Shown here piece by piece: positions 1 through 7,632 of a DNA stretch of 64,000 nucleotides (position 1 is its first letter; the number at the start of each line of letters is the position of its first letter). The notes under the pieces were generated by a model. That model worked only from the letters and a program-made list of their open reading frames with translations. It made no database searches and was not told the origin of the DNA. Both the position numbers and the translations under genes were made by a program. Location of the stretch: the NCBI GenBank assembly GCA_963797535.1, contig CAWCPQ010000005.1:1-64000 (forward strand), written 5' to 3'. The DNA comes from JAWWOL01 sp963797535 (GTDB taxonomy: Bacteria; Actinomycetota; Actinomycetes; JAWWOL01).

Positions 1-67
1 TCAACGCGGCTCCCAGACGACGATCGCCGACCGGGAAGCCAGCTGGACCTGCCCCTAGGGTGGCTCC

Positions 68-265
68 ATGGGCGAAACGAGGTACCAGGTCTTCAAGTGG
101 GTCACGGAACAGGGCGCTGATGTGGCCGCAATGGTGCCACCCGGTCGCACTCTCACCGAGCGGCAGCGAGCCCACATCAGTGCGGAGGCAGACAAGCTGC
201 ACGTTGTCGACCCAACAGGTAGCTTCCACTTCACCCTACGATTCGAGGACACGGACCCCGCTTGA
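68..265 (+). CDS. Hypothetical protein, 65 aa
   Basis: A short open frame starting with ATG, with an AGGG-type ribosome binding site about 8 bases upstream. The product is small, soluble and charged, with no signal peptide or membrane segment. I recognise no family. It stands alone: the nearest gene is on the other strand. Codon use is GC-rich in third positions, which mildly supports real coding. Confidence 0.4.
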   Translation: MGETRYQVFKWVTEQGADVAAMVPPGRTLTERQRAHISAEADKLHVVDPTGSFHFTLRFEDTDPA

Positions 266-499
266 CCGGGGGCAGCAACTCGCTTTCCCGGCAAGCGATC
301 GGCGGCCGATACCGGAAATGTTGGCGGCGGTGCCTGATTTCTGCCCGCCCAGGGCAGTGACAAGAGCGCACCGAGCGGGGAGGGGCTCAGCGGGATGTGC
401 AGGCAAGCAGTGACAATGTTGCACGCATTCGCTGATTCTCATCTCTGGCCACACGGTCATCGCCGCAGACGCCGCATCGGCGCGTGTGGTCGAGGCAGG

Positions 500-661
500 T
501 CACTTCCTGACACCGCCCAAGGTCAGGCATACGACGACGAATATGGCGAAGAGCGCCCAGATCAGTAGCATCGCCAGCAACTCATCGCGGCGACGCTTGC
601 GCTCGTCCCACTCGTACGGGTGTGGAGAAACCCTACGCACGCCAGGCTGGTCAACATTCAT
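500..661 (-). CDS. Small single-pass membrane protein, 53 aa
   Basis: A short frame with a charged N-terminal half (DERKRRRDE) followed by one hydrophobic segment (about residues 30-48, LLIWALFAIFVVVCLTL). This layout suggests a small protein anchored in the cytoplasmic membrane with its basic N-terminus inside. The ATG at 661 is chosen; an in-frame ATG at 709 would add 16 residues. No clear ribosome binding site precedes either. Function unknown. Confidence 0.45.
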   Translation of the reverse strand: MNVDQPGVRRVSPHPYEWDERKRRRDELLAMLLIWALFAIFVVVCLTLGGVRK

Positions 662-807
662 AGGGACAACGTGACCCTCGCAGTGGCCAGGGTCAAGGTG
701 CAGGGGCACCGGGCCGAGGGTGTCGATCGCGTTGTCGCTCGGGCCGAGCTCGGCTCACGAGTTGCTATCGCAACCACTCGCCCTCGTTGGCACCCGTACC
801 CATCGAG

Positions 808-847
808 GATCGGCCAAGCGGAGCTCCACCCCGCACCGGACGAGGAT
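808..847 (+). repeat. 40-bp repeat, copy A
   Basis: This stretch recurs in inverted orientation at 9012-9050 with about three differences, all near one end; the core GAGCTCCACCCCGCACCGGA is identical. It lies in non-coding DNA here. It may be the end of an old mobile element or of a duplicated gene. Confidence 0.55.
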
Positions 848-906
848 CGGCGATCGGGTCCACTGGTCTTCTGCAAGGAGGCGCTGACCACACGCCGGAT
901 GCGGCG

Positions 907-1791
907 CTACAGCTCGGGCCGCAGGTGGGTGATCGCCCAGCCGGCCAGGCTGCCCGGCGTGCTCGTCAGGATCGTGCGCGGCTGCTCTGGGATGAACCCT
1001 TCGCCCATGACCGCGGTCATGCCGAGAATCCCGGCGACGGCGACCTCAGTCATGCCGGCATCGCGCAGGGCGGCGCGCTGCTCGTCGGCGGTGATCCGGC
1101 GCGCCTGGATCGACCTGCCGGTCGCGGTCGACAGCGCCGCCGCGGCCTGTGCCCAGGTCAGGTCTTCCGGCCCGTGCACCGCCTGCACCTGCCGCCCGGC
1201 CCAGTCCTTGGCGAGCAGGCGCACCGCAGCGACGGCGGCGATGTCGCCGGGGTCAACCCACGGCATTGCTGTGTGCAGTGGCCAGGTCGTGGTCAGCCAC
1301 CCGGCCCGCAGCGCGTCGAGGTCCATCAGCAGGTTGGTCATGAACAAGCCGCAGCGCAGATGCAGCACCGCGGCGCCGGTCTCCTCCCGCGCCGCGTCCA
1401 GGCGCTGCTCGATCCGGGCCAGCCCGTCGATGAACCCGGCGCCGTGGCGCATCTCGGCGCCGATGCTGCTCTGGAACACCACCCGCGGGATCCGGTTCAG
1501 GCGCATCGCCGCGGCCAGCCCTTCCCCCGTACGCTCGGCGTCGGCGTCCGGGTCGGGCAGGGACCAGTCGTCCGGGTGCACCCAATAGACCGCCTCGGCG
1601 CCGCGGGTCGCCTCGACCACGTAGTCGGCGTCCCGCTGGTCCCCGACCGCCAGCTCCACGTGATCACGCAGCTCGGGATCGAGCCGGTCCGGGTGACGCA
1701 GCAGTAGGCGAGGGCGGACACCTGACTGCACCAGCATCCGGACGAGCTGCGATCCGACATGACCAGTGGGCGTGGTGACCGCGACAGTCAC
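907..1791 (-). CDS. NmrA-like NAD(P)-binding reductase
   Basis: An atypical short-chain dehydrogenase of the NmrA/HSCARG type, which binds NAD(P) through an N-terminal Rossmann fold and acts as a redox sensor or quinone/ketone reductase in the cytoplasm. The nucleotide-binding motif is at the start (TTPTGHVGSQL), followed by alternating strands and helices over about 295 residues, a normal family length. I choose the GTG at 1791 because AAAGGGG lies five bases upstream; an in-frame ATG at 1830 is less well placed. The gene stands alone with no operon partner. Substrate unknown. Confidence 0.8.
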   Translation of the reverse strand: MTVAVTTPTGHVGSQLVRMLVQSGVRPRLLLRHPDRLDPELRDHVELAVGDQRDADYVVEATRGAEAVYWVHPDDWSLPDPDADAERTGEGLAAAMRLNRIPRVVFQSSIGAEMRHGAGFIDGLARIEQRLDAAREETGAAVLHLRCGLFMTNLLMDLDALRAGWLTTTWPLHTAMPWVDPGDIAAVAAVRLLAKDWAGRQVQAVHGPEDLTWAQAAAALSTATGRSIQARRITADEQRAALRDAGMTEVAVAGILGMTAVMGEGFIPEQPRTILTSTPGSLAGWAITHLRPEL

Positions 1792-2059
1792 AGCGACCCC
1801 TTTCGGCAGAAGGTGATCCAGCTCAGGCATTCCCCGCGCCGCGAACGGCAACCCGGCCCGACTTGACGGCCACAGCCGGAACGGTCTCCACGCTGCGCCG
1901 TCACGACTGGCCTCCACCTACCAACTTCTTGCCATGAGGAGCCCGCCCCGGGTCGTGGTCCCGTTCGAACGGTGCTCCACTCGACGATCCCCGAACGGGC
2001 GGCCGTGCCTCGATGCCTTTACGAACGCCTGGGTAGGCCCGGTTCGTTAAGTTGACGTC

Positions 2060-2344
2060 ATGAGGACTAGGAATCGGGCAGGTCAAGCGCCAGCGAGAAC
2101 GCTGGTGCTTACGTGTCTGGAGCCAACTGGCTGCGAGGTTCACTTCGAGCCCATGGGCACACACCACCGCCTGTCTACCGGCGACATCTGGACGCTCACG
2201 GGCCCCGCGGTGACCGAGTCGATGGTAGAGGTCAGTTACAGCGCCGGGGGCTTGACCGTCGGCATCTACAGCGACGCCAGCGTCAACGTAACGACCAAGC
2301 TGGGCGTTGAGCTCGACCTTTGGCAGGACGGCTCAACTCTTTGA
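2060..2344 (+). CDS. Hypothetical protein, 94 aa
   Basis: A 94-residue frame starting at ATG. The C-terminal half alternates hydrophobic and polar residues in short beta-strand-like runs (VEVSYSAGG, LTVGIYS, VNVTTKLG), suggesting a small all-beta protein. There is no signal peptide or membrane segment. No family recognised. Its stop is about 24 bases from the stop of the convergent SMI1-like gene. Confidence 0.45.
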   Translation: MRTRNRAGQAPARTLVLTCLEPTGCEVHFEPMGTHHRLSTGDIWTLTGPAVTESMVEVSYSAGGLTVGIYSDASVNVTTKLGVELDLWQDGSTL

Positions 2345-2367
2345 TCGATCGCTGAACGGGCGACGGT

Positions 2368-2811
2368 TCAGAGATCTTCGTTTTCGGCGCCCCACGCCAG
2401 CTCTGACCAGCCGGGGACGTGCAACCTGTCCGTTGGCGGCACCAGCGGCGGGAGGGTGTTTCGGAACTCTCGGGCAAGGTACTCGACGAGGTTGTTCCCG
2501 TAGACGATGACGTCCGTCTGGTACACCGAGAACACCGGACTACCGGACGGACACGGCGCAGTCGGGAGGTACCGATGGGGCTGCAGCGGTACCAGCCGCG
2601 GCCATGCGGTCAGTTGCTCCCTGGCCAAGGCCAATGCCTGCGCAGTGTCGTCGGGTCGGTCCGGCCAGGATGACGGCCAGAAGGTGTTGTGCTCAACATC
2701 GAACAGAACGCCGTCGACCGGCCAGGCGAGACCGCTCCCCAGCTCATCCCGCGACCCATTTCGCCAGTCCGGCCACCACCTACCGCGGGGCAGCCTGAGC
2801 CACCCCGGCAT
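2368..2811 (-). CDS. SMI1/KNR4-like protein, N-terminally short
   Basis: The C-terminal two thirds of an actinobacterial protein resembling the SMI1/KNR4 superfamily, which often serves as immunity to polymorphic toxins. Visible signatures are the WPDWRNG entry, VDGVLFDVEHN, FWPSSW, the HRYLP turn, and a final SVYQTDVIVYGNNLVEYL. Family members usually have about 60 more N-terminal residues. Here the frame is open upstream but reads as an IstB transposase fragment in another frame, so the gene was probably beheaded by an insertion. The ATG at 2811 is the best remaining start and has only a weak ribosome binding site. Probably non-functional or a shortened product. Confidence 0.6.
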   Translation of the reverse strand: MPGWLRLPRGRWWPDWRNGSRDELGSGLAWPVDGVLFDVEHNTFWPSSWPDRPDDTAQALALAREQLTAWPRLVPLQPHRYLPTAPCPSGSPVFSVYQTDVIVYGNNLVEYLAREFRNTLPPLVPPTDRLHVPGWSELAWGAENEDL

Positions 2812-2834
2812 GTCTGGAGACTTGCGGGGGTGGC

Positions 2835-2945
2835 TCACAACCGCGGGTCGGTGAAGGTCTTGGTCCAGCCATCTGGGGAGAAGGATTCGCTGGAGGCGAT
2901 CGCGACACTGTTGCGTTCTTCGCGCGGTAGGACGTGGAAGGGGCC
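2835..2945 (-). pseudogene. IS21-family IstB C-terminal remnant
   Basis: Reading the minus strand gives EERNSVAIASSESFSPDGW followed by TKTFTDPRL and a stop. This resembles the last third of an IstB-type helper ATPase (position after Walker B, where the protein continues with an ERxS...W..xF.D pattern). The rest of the gene is missing on both sides. It is a fossil of an IS21-like element, next to other transposon debris. Identification is from motif memory and is moderately secure. Confidence 0.45.
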
Positions 2946-3019
2946 AAATCAAACTGGGGAGACCGGCTTTGTCGGTGCTCGGACCTAGCATGCGGAGCAT
3001 GACTAGTCTGCGGAGCATG

Positions 3020-3736
3020 ATGCGGTATATCGACGAGGATCTGCACGGTGCGGAGTTCCGCGAGTGCGATCTGACCGGGGCACGCTTGATCGGTGTCGCC
3101 ATGCAGGATGCCGTGATCGACGGGCTCGTCACCAACCTCGTAGTGAACGGTGTCGAGGTCACCGAGTACGTCGAGGCGGAGCGCGACCGGCGTCATCCGG
3201 TGCGGGTGCTCATTCGCTCAGAGGACCCTGACGATCTACGCGAGGCATCGCGTCAGCTCCATGCCGGCTGGGCCGCCACGATCGAGCGAATCCGCCGTAC
3301 GCCCGGCAGCGAGCGCCGCAGCGTGAACGACGAGTGGTCGGCGGTGCAGACGATGCGCCATCTGGTCTTCGTCCACGACTCGTGGTTCCGCCGCTGCTGC
3401 CTGGGCTCGACGGAGCTGTTCACGCCGATGGGTATCGGGCCGACCGTCGAGCCCTACCGTGGAGCGCACGGGCTTGACCTCTCGCTAGATCCGGTCCTCG
3501 AGGAGATCGTGAGCGTGCGCGACGCACAGGCCGCCGAGCTTGAGGCCTGGCTCGACGAGGTCACCGCCGTGCAGCTCGCAGCGCGAGCGCCGGTGCCCGA
3601 CGACGATGTCTGGCCGCCGTACGCCCGGGGCCGCTCGGTGCGGCAGTGCCTCGGCACGGTGCTCAACGAGACCTTCGAGCACCACGGCTTCTGCGTTCGC
3701 GACCTCGACCTGATCGAGGCCCAGGACGCCGAGTAG
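3020..3736 (+). CDS. DinB-family protein with pentapeptide-like N-terminus
   Basis: A fusion of a short pentapeptide-repeat-like segment (about residues 5-30, EDLHGAEFRECDLTGARLIG) and a four-helix DinB/DUF664-type domain. The DinB part carries candidate metal-binding histidines in HLVFVHDSWFRR and in EHHGFCVRDLDLI near the C-terminus. Such proteins often act in thiol-dependent chemistry or as metal-binding proteins of unknown substrate. Three ATGs lie close together, each preceded by the repeated sequence TGCGGAGC; I take the one at 3020 because GGAG is four bases upstream and the product begins MRYIDED as family members do. Confidence 0.8.
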   Translation: MRYIDEDLHGAEFRECDLTGARLIGVAMQDAVIDGLVTNLVVNGVEVTEYVEAERDRRHPVRVLIRSEDPDDLREASRQLHAGWAATIERIRRTPGSERRSVNDEWSAVQTMRHLVFVHDSWFRRCCLGSTELFTPMGIGPTVEPYRGAHGLDLSLDPVLEEIVSVRDAQAAELEAWLDEVTAVQLAARAPVPDDDVWPPYARGRSVRQCLGTVLNETFEHHGFCVRDLDLIEAQDAE

Positions 3737-3759
3737 GGCCGACTACGGACAACGTGCCC

Positions 3760-3880
3760 CCGCAACTCCTTGGCGATCACCGCGTTGTCGTCGCCGACGG
3801 CGAACCGCTCACCGGCCTCCATCCTGTGCTGCTCTCGCACCGCTCTACGCTCGGCGGTCAACCCGCCACCTTGCGCATAT
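3760..3880 (-). pseudogene. IS630-family transposase N-terminal remnant
   Basis: The minus strand reads YAQGGGLTAERRAVREQHR followed by MEAGERFAVGDDNAVIAKEL. This is the N-terminal helix-turn-helix of IS630-type transposases (LTAxERxxREx...A..IA..LRV). No catalytic domain follows; the frame runs into unrelated DNA near the DinB gene. It is a decayed insertion fragment. Confidence 0.5.
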
Positions 3881-4044
3881 CTCCCACAACGGCCCGGCGG
3901 TCGGGTTCGTGTCACCAGACGCAAAGTAGCTGTCTGCAACAGTGGGGCTGCGAAAGGGTTTCGGAGTGGCTTAAGTGGTTTGCAGGTCCTGCGCATCGAA
4001 TCAGGGTTCTGTCATTCTCGGCGGAACCGTGTGGAGGTGCAGGG

Positions 4045-4236
4045 ATGCGACGCAAGTGGGGGCTGGAAGACCTCATCGAGTGCTGGACACTGGAGCAGGA
4101 GGAGCGGGCGCTGCTGGCCAACAAGACCGGTGCGACCCGGCTCGGGTTCGCCGTGATCCTGACGTTCTTCGAGCAGGAGGCCCGGTTCCCTCGCCGCGAA
4201 GACATCACGCGGGCGGCGGTGGAGCTCATTGCCGGC
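4045..4236 (+). pseudogene. Tn3-family transposase TnpA N-terminal fragment (DUF4158)
   Basis: Starting at ATG 4045 the frame reads MRRKWGLEDLIECWTLEQEE, then LLANKTGATRLGFAVILTFF and EQEARFPRRED. This is the DUF4158 N-terminal DNA-binding domain of Tn3-family transposases. Only about 64 of nearly 1000 residues remain. From about 4236 the same frame reads the antisense of an antiporter gene, so the fragment ends at a recombination junction. Confidence 0.75.
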
Positions 4237-4427
4237 CGGATGTGGATCGGGAACAGCGCCTTGGTCACGGCGCCGTGGAACAGCGTGGGTCCGAGCAGTA
4301 CGCCGGCGAAGATCTCACCGATGACGGCGGGTTAGCCGAGCCGACGGCATCCGGATCCCAGCAGCTGCGCGACGATGATGATCACGGCGAGCGCGAGCAG
4401 CATTTGCGCGTGCGCACCGAAGTTCAC
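4227..4427 (-). pseudogene. Cation/proton antiporter, N-terminal fragment
   Basis: From GTG 4427 (GGGGAG seven bases upstream) the minus strand reads VNFGAHAQMLLALAVIIIVA, then QLLGSGCRRLG, a TAA stop, and PAVIGEIFAGVLLGPTLF and HGAVTKALFPIHIRPAM. This is the start of a CPA2/KefB-type Na+(K+)/H+ antiporter; the stop replaces the Gln expected in GQPAVIGEI. After about 50 residues the sequence passes into Tn3 transposase DNA, so the remaining 350 or so residues are lost. Dead gene truncated by a transposon-linked rearrangement. Confidence 0.7.
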
Positions 4428-4525
4428 CGTCAGACTCCCCAGGAGGCGTTCACGTCGTCCGGTTGACCTATGCAGCGGCTCCAGCACGGCCACAGTCACC
4501 GGATTCGGCGACAGTGCCGTGTGGC

Positions 4526-5167
4526 TCACTCTTCGGGGGCGCTGCCGTCCGGCGCCTCGACGTGTGTGCACAGCCAGATCAGCAGCGGGCGGAAACGCTC
4601 GCACGCGGCAAGGACCGGCGACACGTCCTGAACCGGGCCGACGGACTCCAGCTCGCGCCCGACGAGGAGCGAACGGTGTTTGAGCAGGCCGGCGCGCGGG
4701 TGGTCGGCGGGAATGCCGCGTGGAACCCGCTTCATGACGTCCCCGAGGATCTCGTGATCGCTCCGCGCCAGACCGGCGAGCAGTCCTTCGAGCTCTGACC
4801 CGCTCTCCGCCGCCGCGACGGCCGAACGGAACTGCGCGATCTGGTCCGGATCGGCATTCCACCAGGCAGCCTTCACGTGCAGACCGTCGAGATTGAAGCG
4901 GAAGGCGATCTCGACGCGGCGCCCCGCGCGTACGGTGGCACACTGGTTCTGCCACCAAAACGCCGTACTCGCATACCCCCAGACCGAGAAGTCCTCATAG
5001 AACGGATCCGCTTCGGCCATATCGTTGAGAAGGTCGATCATCGGCTTTCGCACGAACTGCTCACGCGGACGCCGCACCCGCTCGCGGGTCTCCTTCGACG
5101 GTTCGCCGGCAAGTTCCAGCAACACGTCGTACGCCCGTTCGGTCCAGCCTGTGAATCTCAGGCCCAC
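4526..5167 (-). CDS. DUF2461 / TIGR02453 family protein
   Basis: A soluble protein of about 213 residues of the DUF2461 family, whose biochemical role is unknown. Visible family features are the opening FTGWTERAYDVLLELAGEPS, the REQFVRKPMIDLLNDMAE segment, an FWWQNQ motif, HVKAAWW and DHEILGDVMKRVPRGIPADH near residue 150. I choose the GTG at 5167 (VGLRFTGW), where the family domain begins; a GGAGGAG lies 14 bases upstream, rather far. Upstream in-frame sequence to 5329 is rich in Gly/Ala/Arg and is probably not translated. It precedes the dead antiporter gene by 98 bases. Confidence 0.75.
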   Translation of the reverse strand: MGLRFTGWTERAYDVLLELAGEPSKETRERVRRPREQFVRKPMIDLLNDMAEADPFYEDFSVWGYASTAFWWQNQCATVRAGRRVEIAFRFNLDGLHVKAAWWNADPDQIAQFRSAVAAAESGSELEGLLAGLARSDHEILGDVMKRVPRGIPADHPRAGLLKHRSLLVGRELESVGPVQDVSPVLAACERFRPLLIWLCTHVEAPDGSAPEE

Positions 5168-5315
5168 GCCTCGGGATGGTACTCCTCCACAATGAGAGCC
5201 ATTGCTGCAGCAAGGCCCGCGGCCAGGGCCCAGGCTGGACCCCGCTCTTGCTCGGCCTTCTGCTGAGCCCGCTGAAAATCCAGCTCCCGCTGTTGGCCGG
5301 CGTCCAGAGGCTTCC

Positions 5316-5531
5316 TCATGTGCATCCATGCTGGGCCTTGTCCCCGCTGCTCACCCGGTCACCCACATCATGCGCTCTCGGCCCAGGATGGTGCTCCAGT
5401 GAGCGATCGGTCAGCGGTACGTCGATGACGTCGTAGAGGGTGAAGGCCTGCACGCTTGGGTCGTCGAGATCCGTCACGATGTACCAGTTGCCCCGAGGAT
5501 GGCAGAAGGTGACCGTTCCACGTCGAGGCAT
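5316..5531 (-). CDS. Hypothetical 71-aa protein (short copy elsewhere)
   Basis: A small soluble protein starting MPRRGTVTFCHPRGNWYIVT, then DLDDPSVQAFTLYDVIDVPL. The first 30 residues are nearly identical to a small open frame at 55827-55949, where the sequence then diverges. Conservation of the reading frame, with protein changes limited to one residue, suggests it is or was translated. No family recognised and no membrane segment. The start has no strong ribosome binding site. Confidence 0.4.
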   Translation of the reverse strand: MPRRGTVTFCHPRGNWYIVTDLDDPSVQAFTLYDVIDVPLTDRSLEHHPGPRAHDVGDRVSSGDKAQHGCT

Positions 5532-5546
5532 GTGGGCATTGTCCCG
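5442..5546 (+). repeat. 105-bp repeat, copy 1
   Basis: Matches 55812-55916 in inverted orientation with five differences over 105 bases; the first 51 bases are identical. It covers the N-terminal coding part of the small protein on the minus strand. The distal copy abuts an IS481-type transposase fragment. Confidence 0.85.
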
Positions 5547-5771
5547 ATGCAACGACTCCTTGTCAGACGACCGGCAAGATCGAGAAGGTAGGCCGGGTCC
5601 CGGCCACCGATCGTCATCTGAGACGATGCCGCGGGACGATCGCCGGCGATCCCGTAGGCGGCGATAGCGGCGCGTTAAAGGTGTGCGTCCAGTGCACGCG
5701 GCGGAACCTGCGGCCGACCGGTGGCTTAAAACGAGGCGGCTTTCACGGGACCGCGCTGGCATCGCCGGACA

Positions 5772-6632
5772 TCAGGGGGCGACTTGGCATACCCAGCCGA
5801 GCAGTGCCATTTCCGGTTCAGCTCGTGGTCCGAAGTGGTCGCCGTCCACCCACACGAGCTCGGCGTCAGGCAGCTGGGAGACGAGCCATTCACCGTGGGC
5901 TGCCGGTGTACCAAAATCCTTACGCGCCTGCATCAGCTTTGTGGGCGCGACTACGTCCTCCAGGGGGAAACCCCAATCCGTGATCAGCGACAGTGAGTCG
6001 TCCAGCCAGCCCGCCGACCCTTGCCGTACCGATTCGCGCAATGCCTCGTCCAACATGATCGCCTCTAGATCGGTCATCCCGTCGGACCAAGGGCCAGGTG
6101 AACTGTCTGCATCCGCGTCAAGATCACCGAACAGTTCAACCCAGCGTGCCACCAGGGCCGCTTCATCGCGTCGCCATTCCTCCTGCACCCGCTCGTCCAT
6201 GCCCGCGAAGAAGTCCAGTCCCGCCGCATTGATGGGCGCCATGCCGACAACAGTCGCGCAGCGGGTGACCCGCTCCGGCAGCAACGCCGCCACCGCGAGC
6301 GCACACGGCGCCCCGCCCGAGATACCGACGACGCCGAACTGCTCGACACCCACCGCGTCGGCGATCGCCGCCACATCCGCGGCCGCGTCCACGATCCGCC
6401 GGCCCCTGAATCGGGTGGACAACCCGTAGCCCGGCCGGTCGTAGGTCAGCACCCGGGCACCGATGTCTGTGTAGATCCCGGCCGGCTCCACATGACGGAG
6501 GAAGCGGCTACCAGGGGTGCCGTGCAGCACGAACATGGGTTGCCCGTCAGATGCACCCCACTGACACGACGCGAGGCTGCGGCCACTCGGCCCCGCGACG
6601 ATCCTTGTGCGGCCATCACCACCGAGACGCAT
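5772..6632 (-). CDS. Alpha/beta-fold hydrolase
   Basis: A cytoplasmic alpha/beta hydrolase of about 286 residues with a complete set of motifs: the HGTPGSR oxyanion-hole turn, the nucleophile elbow GISGGAP with its serine, and a C-terminal catalytic His in DGDHFG. Substrate unknown; such enzymes hydrolyse esters, lactones or epoxides. The ATG at 6632 is chosen because AGGAGG stands eight bases upstream. The gene stands alone. Confidence 0.85.
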   Translation of the reverse strand: MRLGGDGRTRIVAGPSGRSLASCQWGASDGQPMFVLHGTPGSRFLRHVEPAGIYTDIGARVLTYDRPGYGLSTRFRGRRIVDAAADVAAIADAVGVEQFGVVGISGGAPCALAVAALLPERVTRCATVVGMAPINAAGLDFFAGMDERVQEEWRRDEAALVARWVELFGDLDADADSSPGPWSDGMTDLEAIMLDEALRESVRQGSAGWLDDSLSLITDWGFPLEDVVAPTKLMQARKDFGTPAAHGEWLVSQLPDAELVWVDGDHFGPRAEPEMALLGWVCQVAP

Positions 6633-6894
6633 TTGGTGGACCTCCTCGGACACGGCCGGTGTTGGGCGCATTGTCCACCACAGGGACCTGCCGAGATAGG
6701 CCCAGTCGCTGGACTAGCGGACCCGCCTGCAAGATCAGCGGCCGCCACTCCTCAGCTTGTCCAGCACCGCAACCAGGACCCGGACGCCGCAGCGCTTGAC
6801 GATCGACATGTGCAACTCGGCACCGTCATCGGGCTCGCGCTGGGTGGGCGGACAGGTCGATGCAGCGCGACGCCGGGAAACTCGGTCGCCGTGT

Positions 6895-7277
6895 TCACGG
6901 GACGCCCATCCAGACCTTGCTGGGTTGTCGGGGGGTGGGCGAGACGGGATAGCCTCGCTCGGCGAGAGCCTGCATCACGTCAACGGTTCGCCGGGTCCAG
7001 AAGCACCACTCGCGACCATCGGGCAGGGTGAACCCGACCCGCGGGCCCGCAATCCGCGAATAGGAAAGACCACGGAGAGGTCAGCGGGCCCCGCGAGAAG
7101 CGGAATGCCGCCCAGCCAGTTTGGCCTCACGACCAGGTGCAGGGACTCCTGGGACACCTCCAGGACGCCCAACGGCCACGTGCCATTGATCCGCCACGAC
7201 TGAGTCGGAACGTTCGCTCCGCCCACCCACCGCAACACCGGGGTCGGCACCCGCGTGACGTCGGCACCGTCGTCCAT
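6895..7277 (-). pseudogene. Hypothetical gene with one frameshift
   Basis: From ATG 7277 the minus strand reads MDDGADVTRVPTPVLRW, then SWRINGTWPLGVLEVSQESL, HLVVRPNWLGGIPLLAGP and VFPIRGLRARG. At about 7040 the sensible reading shifts by one base and continues VGFTLPDGREWCFWTRR, then VDVMQALAERGYPVSPTPRQ, ending at a TGA at 6895. The combined product (about 127 residues) looks like an all-beta protein with a C-terminal helix. The break is in a GGG run, so either a recent mutation or a sequencing error. No family name can be given. Confidence 0.5.
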
Positions 7278-7632
7278 GGGCACAGCATGTACCACCAGAG
7301 CCGTGGTCGACTTGGACGACGGAGGACCTGGGTCCACGTCAACCGGTTTCACGGGAGATTCGCTCTTCCTCGTCTGGGAGCGCGAGCGAACAAAGTGCGT
7401 GGTGCGCATGGCGGCCGCGCATCGCCGCGCGGCTCCGCGCCGTCCCGCCAACCGATCGGTCATCGGAGCGGAGACTTTGGCCGAGCGCTCATCCGGCCAC
7501 GAGCAGGATGGGGTTGTGTCTGTGCATTCGGATGTGTGAGGGCGGCGGGAGCCGGCGATGGGCTCGGCGGCCAAGACCTCCCCGCGCAAGTGGTCAAAGT
7601 GGAGCGTGCCGCCGAGACCCTCGGCCAATCCG
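7278..7632. other. Intergenic, no gene seen
   Basis: About 355 bases between the SIR2-like gene stop and the frameshifted small gene. The frame upstream of ATG 7277 stays open to about 7400 but is Arg/Ser-rich and unconvincing. No RNA gene or clear terminator seen. Confidence 0.4.

Noticed and set aside
620..1588. Plus-strand frame of over 300 codons opposite the NmrA-like gene
   Set aside because: Arg/Ser/Ala-rich with no domain; the minus-strand frame has a clear Rossmann motif and ribosome binding site.
3950..4030. tRNA-like sequence with a GAATCAGGGTT segment
   Set aside because: No cloverleaf could be folded: there is no acceptor stem and the T-loop lacks the TTCGA core.
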